Below are positions 1-5,142 of a DNA stretch of 5,142 nt, in pieces. The DNA is taken from positions 1 to 5,142 of the forward strand of contig JAQUMZ010000218.1 of assembly GCA_028717865.1 (NCBI GenBank). The letters run 5' to 3'. Each line of letters opens with the position of its first letter. Within the stretch, counting starts at the first letter, position 1. Both the position numbers and the translations under genes were made by a program. Source of the DNA: Elusimicrobiota bacterium. Lineage in GTDB: Bacteria; Elusimicrobiota; Elusimicrobia; UBA1565; UBA9628. Under the pieces are notes generated by a model that saw only the letters and a program-made list of their open reading frames with translations, ran no database searches and had not been told where the DNA came from.

Positions 1-586
1 CTTCAAGGGCAACCCCCGGGAGATATACGGGCCGGGAACCGTCGTGCCCTGGCCGGCCTACACCCGGCGCTTCGACTTCGAAGCCGAGATCGCGTGCGTC
101 ATCGGCAAGGCGGGCCGCGATCTCGATCCCCGACAGGCCCTGACGCACATCGCGGGCTTCACGATACTCAACGACTTCTCGGCGCGCGACATCCAGAAAT
201 CCGAGATGCTCTGCGGCCTGGGCCCGGGCAAGGGCAAGGATTTCGCCTACGGCCTGGGCCCGAGCCTGGTCACCGTAGACGAGCTGGGTCCCGAGGCCGA
301 CCTGGAGGTCAGGATATCGGTCGACGGCGAGCTCTGGAGCCGGGGCAGCACCCGCGACCGCTACTGGAGCTGGGGCCTGATGATCTCCCACGTCAGCCAG
401 GAGGAGACCATCCTGCCCGGAGACGTCCTGGGCTCGGGCACCTTCTACCGCGGCTGCGGGCTCGACCTGAACCGCTGGCTGCTGCCCGGACAGGAGGTCG
501 AGCTGGACGTGGACCGGCTGGGCAGCCTGCGCCACACGATCAGCAAGCCCAAGGCCGCCAAGAGGCTCAAGTACGAGCGTGGTTAA
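1..586 (+). CDS. Fumarylacetoacetate hydrolase (FAH) family protein, 5' end missing
   Basis: The frame is open from base 2 to the TAA at 584-586, giving 194 visible residues. FAH-family enzymes are usually about 280-340 residues, so some 100-140 N-terminal residues lie left of the window. The GTG at 44 is an internal valine codon, because homology-like sequence (FKGNPREIYGPG) precedes it. Family enzymes are cytosolic, use Mg2+ or Mn2+, and cleave C-C bonds or hydrate/decarboxylate 2-keto or 1,3-diketo acids. Visible hallmarks, numbered from the first full codon, are the ExE metal pair in DFEAEI (E27, E29), the third acidic ligand in LNDFSARD (D58), the GPGKGKDF active-site lysine segment (K79), LGPSLVTVDEL, and PGDVLGSGT followed by GCGLDLNRWLLPG. 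The GKGKDF and GCGL segments resemble the FAH subgroup with GSGTVGGGCGLEL-like motifs, here altered to GSGTFYRGCGLDL. The catalytic set looks intact. The substrate cannot be told, since this superfamily is functionally broad. The last 8 nt overlap the next gene. Confidence 0.9.
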   Translation, partial: FKGNPREIYGPGTVVPWPAYTRRFDFEAEIACVIGKAGRDLDPRQALTHIAGFTILNDFSARDIQKSEMLCGLGPGKGKDFAYGLGPSLVTVDELGPEADLEVRISVDGELWSRGSTRDRYWSWGLMISHVSQEETILPGDVLGSGTFYRGCGLDLNRWLLPGQEVELDVDRLGSLRHTISKPKAAKRLKYERG

Positions 587-935
587 GTGCCCGGCTTGCG
601 GCTTCGAGTCCCCCGACGGGGCGTCGTGGTGCGATTTCTGCAAGGAGCCCTTCGCCAAGAAGGCCGCGCCGCCTGAGATTCCGGACGCGCCCCCCTCTGG
701 CCCGAGCAAGGAAGTGCTGGCCAGGGCGGCGCAGGATGCGGCCCTGGCCCGCGACCTGCTGAGGTCGGATCAGGACAAGATTCCCGCGGCGCCCGATTGG
801 CTGCGCTGGGCGGCGTGGCTGCTGCTGGGCGCGGTGGTCATCTTCGCCATGACCATGCTGGGAATATTCCTGGCCAAAAGGAGCGCCTGGGAGGATGACG
901 CCGCCGTCAGCCGCCGCTTCGAACAGCGTCCTTAG
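579..935 (+). CDS. Small zinc-ribbon protein with a single C-terminal transmembrane segment
   Basis: This encodes 118 residues starting at GTG 579, inside the end of the FAH gene (8-nt overlap, different frame). That start is chosen because the zinc ribbon begins at once: MVKCPACGF then WCDFC gives C4, C7, C18 and C21 in a CxxC-x10-CxxC arrangement typical of short bacterial zinc ribbons. A weak purine-rich GAGG at 562-565 lies 13 nt upstream, so translational coupling to the FAH gene is likely. Residues about 28-48 are a Pro/Ala-rich linker, and about 49-68 are charged and probably helical. Residues about 76-99 (WLRWAAWLLLGAVVIFAMTM onward) form one hydrophobic membrane span, followed by a 19-residue charged tail. 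The predicted product is an inner-membrane protein with a soluble N-terminal zinc finger. Similar architectures are widespread but mostly uncharacterised; the ribbon could bind protein or nucleic acid, and nothing here decides which. Its last 29 nt overlap the convergent gene on the other strand. Confidence 0.8.
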   Translation: MVKCPACGFESPDGASWCDFCKEPFAKKAAPPEIPDAPPSGPSKEVLARAAQDAALARDLLRSDQDKIPAAPDWLRWAAWLLLGAVVIFAMTMLGIFLAKRSAWEDDAAVSRRFEQRP

Positions 936-1656
936 GCCCCGACTTCTTCCCGTCGGGCGGATTCGTGAAATACGTGAAGGCGGGGCACCGCCAGGAGAAG
1001 TTCACGAAGCCCAGGTCGGAGCCGCCGAAGGCGGCGAAGCGCGCGCGCCCGGCGTTGAGGGCGCGCTTGGGCCCGGCGTTTACGGCGGCCAACTCCACCT
1101 CGCCGCTGCCCGGGAATCTCTCCACGAAGTCTATCCCCTTGGCCCGCAAAGTGAAGGAATCCTCGTCCGAGTCGGTTTTGCCCGTGACCCTTACCGCGGC
1201 GAGCTTCACGCCCTCGAGATACCCTTCCTGAATCAACAAACGCGCCTCCAGGTGCAGCCTCTGCCGGCGCAGCGCCTCCGGATAGACCGAGATGACAAGC
1301 CAGCGGTCCTCGCCGGCCGGATGCACGCGCGCCGCGGCCCGCGCCGCAGAGGATTCGCCTTTGTAGCCCTTGCCCGCCTTGCGCAAGCGCCGTTCGAACG
1401 AAGACTTGGCTGCCGGAAGGTCCGGCCGCAGGACCACGGATATCGGCTCCCAATCGGCGGCTTCCTTGTGCACTACGACGTTGGAGCGCGGACGCGGCGG
1501 CGCCTCGGGCAAGATCGCCGCCGGCGCGGTACTGGACACGGCCGTCTGCGCGGCCGGGGCGCTGGACACGGCGGCCGGCTGCTCCGCCGCGGGCGGCTCC
1601 TCCGGCTGCGCCCAGGCGGGCAAACAGCCTGCGGCCAGCAGCAGCAGGACCCTCAT
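907..1656 (-). CDS. Secreted protein of unknown function with Ala/Pro-rich linker
   Basis: This encodes 249 residues from the ATG at 1656 to the TGA at 907-909. The ATG shares ATGA with the valS stop, which supports this start; the open frame upstream is only the shadow of valS. Residues 1-16 (MRVLLLLAAGCLPAWA) form a short Sec signal peptide with an AWA|Q signal-peptidase-I site. C11 lies in AAGC, a poor lipobox, so lipidation is possible but less likely. Residues about 17-57 are a low-complexity Ala/Pro/Ser linker containing an imperfect 10-residue repeat (AVSSAPAA, AVSSTAPAA). Residues about 58-232 look globular, mixed alpha/beta and rich in Arg and Lys: WEPISVVLRPDL, then a basic helical stretch (SSFERRLRKAGKGYKG), then strand-like RWLVISVYPEALRRQRLHLE and a later VELAAVNAG. 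A single cysteine (C224, SWRCPAF) follows near the end. I do not recognise the family. The export signal plus linker suggests a periplasmic or envelope-tethered domain. It is the last gene of the valS run, and its final codons overlap the convergent zinc-ribbon gene. Confidence 0.82.
   Translation of the reverse strand: MRVLLLLAAGCLPAWAQPEEPPAAEQPAAVSSAPAAQTAVSSTAPAAILPEAPPRPRSNVVVHKEAADWEPISVVLRPDLPAAKSSFERRLRKAGKGYKGESSAARAAARVHPAGEDRWLVISVYPEALRRQRLHLEARLLIQEGYLEGVKLAAVRVTGKTDSDEDSFTLRAKGIDFVERFPGSGEVELAAVNAGPKRALNAGRARFAAFGGSDLGFVNFSWRCPAFTYFTNPPDGKKSGPKDAVRSGG
1521..1580. repeat. Imperfect tandem 30-bp repeat within the secreted protein's linker
   Basis: The 11-mer CTGGACACGGC occurs at 1532-1542 and again at 1562-1572, exactly 30 bp apart. 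The surrounding 30-bp blocks match at about two thirds of positions. On the - strand the two copies encode AVSS followed by an Ala/Pro stretch, 10 residues apart. It keeps the frame and lies in a low-complexity segment, so it is best read as an old in-frame duplication that lengthened the linker. Confidence 0.45.
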
Positions 1657-4391
1657 TCGGAGAGCATGCGCAAGGTATCTTTCAGGCGATCGTGGCGCTG
1701 GCGGGCCGCGTCGTGCTGCGACCGCGACAATTCCACCTCGGCGGCCGGGGCGCGGGCCAGGAAGTCCGGATTGTTGATCTTGGCCGAGATCTTGGCCAGC
1801 TCGGCCTCGACCTTGACGAGCTCCTTGCGCAGGCGCTCGCGTTCCTGGCCGAAGTCTATGAGGCCCTCCAGCGGGACGAAGAAGCTCATGCCCGCGGCCA
1901 CGGCCGTGGCGCTGAAGGGGGGCCGCACTCCCTCCTCGGCATACGAGAGCGCCTCGGCGCGGACCAGGGCCTTGACGTAGGCGGAGCGCTTCCGCAGCAG
2001 CTCGCGCGCGGCCGCCGACCCTCCGGCGGCCACGACGCGCACGGCCAGCCCGGGCGGCAGGCCCAGTTGCGCGCGCAGCGAGCGCAGGGCCGTCACCGCC
2101 TCCATCACGACCCCCATCTCGCGGCGGGCCTCCTCGTCGGTCCAGTCGGCGGCGAGCTCCGGCAGGCCGGTCTCTACGATGAAGCCCCCCGGTTTCGCCG
2201 CGGCGCCCATGCATGGAGCCAGGGCGGCGTGGAGCTCCTCGGTGATGAAGGGCATGAAGGGATGCAGCAGGCGCAAGGTCCCGTCCAGCACCGCGGCCAG
2301 GACCGCGCGCGCCGCGGCCCGGGCCGCCTCTTCGGAGCCCTGGAGACGGATCTTGGCCAGCTCGACGTACCAGTCGCAGAAGCGGTCCCAGAGGAAGCGA
2401 TAGAGCGCCTCGGCGGCGGCGGCGGGCTCGTAGGCGTTGAGCCGCTCGCGCACCAGGGCCAGGGTCCTCTGGTACTCGTCCAGTATCCAGCGGTCGCAAA
2501 GCTCCAGCCGGCCGCGGTCGACGCTCTCCAGCGCCGCGGCCGGCGTCCCGGCCAGGTTCATGAGCACGAAGCGGGTCGAATTCCACAGCTTGTTGGCGAA
2601 GTTGCGCGAGCCGGTGATCGAGCTCTCGGCGAAAGGTATGTCCTTGCCGGGATAGGCCTGGACGATAAGCGAGAAGCGGAAGGCGTCGGTTCCGTACTTG
2701 TCCATCATGACCAGGGGATCGACGACGTTGCCCAGCGACTTGGACATCTTCTTGCCGTGCTTGTCTCGCACGATGCCGTGGATGAGGGCCTCCGGAAACG
2801 GGACCTCCCCGGTCAGCGCCAGGCCCATCATCTGCATGCGCGCCACCCACAGGTAGAGTATCTCGTAGCCCGTCACCAGCAGGGAGGTGGGATAGAAAAA
2901 CTTGAGTTCCGGGGTGCGGGCCGGCCAGCGGAACACCGAGAAAGGCCACAGCGAAGAGGAAAACCACGTGTCGAGCACGTCCGGGTCGCGGACGAACTCG
3001 GCTCCGCCGCAGACCGGGCAGGACTCGGGCTGGCGCCGGGAGAGGACCCCGCGGGCGCCCTCCACCTGATGAAAATCCGTCTTGATGCGCTCGCCGTGGC
3101 AGCCGACGCAGTACCAGACCGGTATGCGGTGCCCCCACCATATCTGGCGCGATATGCACCAGTCCTTGATCTGGGCCAGCCAGTCGCGGTACGGCTTGGC
3201 CCAGGAGCCGGGATAGAGCCGGAAGCGCCCCGAGTCCAGGGCGAGCATGGCCGGCTTGGCCAGCTCCTCCATGCGCACGAACCACTGCCACGACAGCAGC
3301 GGCTCGATGGGCTGGTTGCAGCGGTAGCAGACCCCCACGCTGTGGGGATGCTCCTGCGTCTTCTCCAGCAGGCCCGCCGCCTGGAGGTCCGCGACGACCT
3401 GGTCGCGCGCCGCCTCGCGCGAGAGGCCCGCGTAGGCCGCGCCCGCGGCCTCGGTCATGCGCCCGTCGGGCGCGATGACGGTGACCGAGGCCAGGCCGTG
3501 GCGCCGGCCGATCTCCAGGTCGTTGGGGTCGTGGGCGGGCGTGACCTTGAGGGCCCCGGTGCCGAAATCCGAGTCCACGTAGTCGTCGGCCACCACCGGG
3601 ATCTCGCGGCCGGCCAGGGGCAGGCGCAGCTTCTTGCCGGCCAGGTCCCGGTAGCGCGCGTCCTTGGGATTGACCGCCACGGCGGTGTCACCCAGCATGG
3701 TCTCGGGGCGTGTGGTCGCCACCACGGGCCCACGCGAGCCGTCGGCGGCGGGATAATGGATGTGCCAGAGGCGGCCCTTGCGCTCCTCGAACTCGACCTC
3801 GATGTCGGAGAGGGCCGTGCCGCAGCGCACGCACCAGTTGACCATGCGCTCGCCGCGGTAGACCAGGCCGCGCTCCCAGAGCGCCTTGAAGGCCTCGAAG
3901 ACGGAGTCGGCGCGGTCCTCGTCCATGGTGAAGGCCTCGCGCCGCCAGTCCAGGGCGCAGCCCAGCCGCTCGAGCTGGCCGAGGATGACGCTCTTGCACT
4001 GCTTGGTCCAGGCCTGCATGCGGGCCTGGAACTTCTCGCGGCCCAGGGCGTGGCGCGTGAGCTTCTCGGCCTTGAGCTGCTTCTCCATCACGCTCTGGGT
4101 GGCGATGCCGCCGTGGTCCGTGCCCGGGATCCAGCAGACCGGCCGGCCCTGCATGCGCTGGTAGCGGATCAGCAGGTCCTGCAAGGCGTTGTCCAGGGCG
4201 TGGCCCACGTGCAGGGCGCCGGTCACATTGGGCGGAGGGATGACGACGACGAAGGGCTTGCCGCCCGCTCCCGGCTCGGCGTGGAACAAATCCGCCGCGC
4301 GCCAGCGCGCGCTCCATTTCGCCTCGACCGGCTGGGGGTCGTAGGCCTTGTCGAGGGGCGGCTCCGGGCGTCCGTCCGGCCGGCCGGTCAT
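1653..4391 (-). CDS. valS: Valyl-tRNA synthetase (ValRS)
   Basis: The product is 912 residues, full length for bacterial ValRS (about 880-950). This cytosolic class I synthetase charges tRNA-Val with valine using ATP and removes mischarged threonine. The N-terminal DKAYDPQPVEAKW is the usual family start. The HIGH signature is PPPNVTGALHVGH (HVGH 61-64) and the KMSKS loop is at 548-552 (KHGKKMSKSLGN). The CP1 editing domain carries TTRPET (226-231) and GTGALKVTPAHDPND (277-291), retaining K282, T284, D288 and D291, so post-transfer editing should be intact. Cysteine pairs C187/C190 with C355/C358, and C428/C431 with C458/C461, match two zinc knuckles as in Thermus-type ValRS. An anticodon-binding helical domain follows at about 610-780, and a C-terminal coiled coil (LIDFGQERERLRKELVKVEA onward, about 845-912) ends the protein. 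The ATG overlaps the phoH2-like stop and the TGA overlaps the next start, both as ATGA. There is no leader and no T-box, so control must come from the upstream promoter. Confidence 0.98.
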   Translation of the reverse strand: MTGRPDGRPEPPLDKAYDPQPVEAKWSARWRAADLFHAEPGAGGKPFVVVIPPPNVTGALHVGHALDNALQDLLIRYQRMQGRPVCWIPGTDHGGIATQSVMEKQLKAEKLTRHALGREKFQARMQAWTKQCKSVILGQLERLGCALDWRREAFTMDEDRADSVFEAFKALWERGLVYRGERMVNWCVRCGTALSDIEVEFEERKGRLWHIHYPAADGSRGPVVATTRPETMLGDTAVAVNPKDARYRDLAGKKLRLPLAGREIPVVADDYVDSDFGTGALKVTPAHDPNDLEIGRRHGLASVTVIAPDGRMTEAAGAAYAGLSREAARDQVVADLQAAGLLEKTQEHPHSVGVCYRCNQPIEPLLSWQWFVRMEELAKPAMLALDSGRFRLYPGSWAKPYRDWLAQIKDWCISRQIWWGHRIPVWYCVGCHGERIKTDFHQVEGARGVLSRRQPESCPVCGGAEFVRDPDVLDTWFSSSLWPFSVFRWPARTPELKFFYPTSLLVTGYEILYLWVARMQMMGLALTGEVPFPEALIHGIVRDKHGKKMSKSLGNVVDPLVMMDKYGTDAFRFSLIVQAYPGKDIPFAESSITGSRNFANKLWNSTRFVLMNLAGTPAAALESVDRGRLELCDRWILDEYQRTLALVRERLNAYEPAAAAEALYRFLWDRFCDWYVELAKIRLQGSEEAARAAARAVLAAVLDGTLRLLHPFMPFITEELHAALAPCMGAAAKPGGFIVETGLPELAADWTDEEARREMGVVMEAVTALRSLRAQLGLPPGLAVRVVAAGGSAAARELLRKRSAYVKALVRAEALSYAEEGVRPPFSATAVAAGMSFFVPLEGLIDFGQERERLRKELVKVEAELAKISAKINNPDFLARAPAAEVELSRSQHDAARQRHDRLKDTLRMLSE

Positions 4392-5142
4392 AGCAGGTCC
4401 GAGGCCAGCGCCGCCAGCGGGCTGCGCTCGCTCTTGGTGAAGGTGACGTGGCCGAAGCTGGGCTGACCCTTGAAGCGCTCGACCAGGTAGGTCAGGCCGT
4501 TGGAGGAGGCGTCGAGGTAGTAGTTGTCGATCTGGTAGGGGTCGCCGGTGAGAATGATCTTGGCGCCCTTGCCGGCCCGCGAGATGATGGTCTTGACCTC
4601 GTGGGGGGTCAGGTTCTGCGCGTCGTCGATGATGATGTAGAGGTTGGGCAGGCTGCGCCCGCGCAGGTAGGTGACCGCCTCGATCTCCAGGGTCCCGTCC
4701 TCCAGGAGCATCTGGATGTCCATGTCCGAGGTCTCCAGGGAGCCCTTGGGCCGCTCCAGCAGGAAGCTCAGGTTGTCGTAGATGGCCCCCATCCAGTTGG
4801 TCAGCTTTTCCTGCTTGGTCCCGGGCAAAAATCCTATGTCGTGGCCGACCGCGACCACGGGCCGGCCGACCAGTATGCGGCGGAAGATCTTGTCCTCGAG
4901 CGTCTGCTGCAGGCCCGCGGCCAAGGACATCATGGTTTTGCCCGAGCCGGGGACCCCGATCAGGGTCACCAGCTGGACGTCCTTGTTGAGCAGCAGCTCG
5001 ATGGCGAAGCGCTGCTCGGTGTTCAGTGGCTTGATGCCCCAGGGCGCGGCGTCGCCCTTGGTGATGGGCACCAGGGCCGCGGCCTTGGCGTCGAAGCGGG
5101 CCAGGGCGCTCTGGGAGCCGCCGTTGGCGTTCTTGAGCACGG
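4388..5142 (-). CDS. PhoH2-type (YlaK-like) ATPase, 5' end missing
   Basis: Codons are open from the right edge, leaving 250 visible residues and a TGA at 4388-4390. The first in-frame GTG (5138-5140) is almost certainly internal. Numbered from it, the fragment shows Walker A GVPGSGKT (62-69), RPVVAVGHDIGFLPGTKQEK (93-112), NWMGAIYDNL, then YLRGRSLPN with Walker B YIIIDDAQNLTPHEVKTI (168-185), TGDPYQIDNYYLD (198-210), NGLTYLVERFKG, and a C-terminal FTKSERSPLAALA with R239. The FLPGTKQEK and DPYQIDNYYLD forms mark PhoH2/YlaK rather than the shorter PhoH1/YbeZ. PhoH2 proteins normally carry an N-terminal PIN ribonuclease domain of about 150 residues, which would lie off the right edge; that part is inference. 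Characterised PhoH2 proteins have ATP-dependent RNA unwinding and cleavage activity. Walker B reads DD rather than the common DE. The stop overlaps the valS start by 4 nt, so the two are co-transcribed and probably translationally coupled. Confidence 0.93.
   Translation of the reverse strand, partial: VLKNANGGSQSALARFDAKAAALVPITKGDAAPWGIKPLNTEQRFAIELLLNKDVQLVTLIGVPGSGKTMMSLAAGLQQTLEDKIFRRILVGRPVVAVGHDIGFLPGTKQEKLTNWMGAIYDNLSFLLERPKGSLETSDMDIQMLLEDGTLEIEAVTYLRGRSLPNLYIIIDDAQNLTPHEVKTIISRAGKGAKIILTGDPYQIDNYYLDASSNGLTYLVERFKGQPSFGHVTFTKSERSPLAALASDLL

Noticed and set aside
94..762. + strand frame of 222 codons across the FAH and zinc-ribbon genes
   Set aside because: It has an Arg/Pro-rich shadow composition and conflicts with two frames that carry clear family motifs.
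938..957. Hairpin CCCGAC / GTCGGG with an 8-nt loop just after the zinc-ribbon stop, considered as a terminator
   Set aside because: The stem is only 6 bp, there is no T-run after it on either strand, and it lies within the coding sequence of the opposite gene. It might slow polymerase but cannot be called a terminator.
1621..1656. Lipoprotein reading of the secreted protein (AAGC at residues 8-11)
   Set aside because: The -3 position is Ala rather than Leu/Val/Ile, and the hydrophobic stretch before the Cys would be very short. The AWA|Q site fits ordinary signal peptidase better.
895..1980. + strand frame of 361 codons antisense to the secreted protein and the valS 3' end
   Set aside because: Its composition is that of a complementary-strand shadow. 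The opposite frame has a signal peptide and a coupled start.
1657..3291. Extension of the secreted-protein frame upstream through valS
   Set aside because: The extra part is Arg/Gly/Pro-rich shadow sequence inside valS. The signal peptide and ATGA overlap fix the true start at 1656.
4388..4420. T-box or other leader regulation of valS
   Set aside because: The valS start lies within the upstream gene's stop codon, so there is no leader in which such an element could sit.
1692..4466. A + strand open frame of about 924 codons running antisense to valS
   Set aside because: It is the mirror of valS in GC-rich DNA, where stop codons are rare. Its translation is low-complexity (Gly/Arg/Leu/His-rich) with no recognisable domain, whereas valS has every expected motif.

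Overview
This is a compact, GC-rich bacterial segment (roughly two thirds G+C by eye) holding five protein-coding genes and almost no non-coding DNA. Two genes read rightward on the + strand: the 3' part of a fumarylacetoacetate-hydrolase (FAH) family enzyme, then a small zinc-ribbon protein with one membrane span. Three genes read leftward on the - strand: a PhoH2-type ATPase whose 5' end lies beyond the right edge, valS (valyl-tRNA synthetase), and a 249-residue secreted protein that I do not recognise.

Layout: 1-586 is the FAH gene (5' end missing), and 579-935 is the zinc-ribbon/TM gene, overlapping it by 8 nt. The - strand run is phoH2-like (4388-5142, cut) to valS (1653-4391) to secreted protein (907-1656). 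Both of its junctions are 4-nt ATGA start/stop overlaps, so the three genes are very likely one transcript with coupled translation. The two runs converge, and their 3' ends overlap by 29 nt (907-935) with no convincing terminator between them. No promoter, tRNA, rRNA, CRISPR array, insertion sequence or riboswitch is visible. The promoters of both runs must lie outside the window.

Organism: a bacterium is indicated by the bacterial-type ValRS with a C-terminal coiled coil, PhoH2, the ATGA overlaps and a GTG start. High GC combined with frequent ATA isoleucine codons and very few ATT codons is a mild lineage clue. A GC-rich member of a poorly cultured diderm phylum (for example Elusimicrobiota) would be compatible, but the sequence alone does not settle it.

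How the genes work together: valS is essential translation machinery. PhoH2 proteins are ATPases linked to RNA unwinding and cleavage, so phoH2-valS can be read as an RNA/translation housekeeping operon that also carries an exported protein of unknown role. The FAH gene is a metabolic enzyme with no pathway partner in view. I see no defence, mobile or biosynthetic system. The least explained items are the two small uncharacterised proteins, one secreted and one membrane-anchored with a zinc ribbon.
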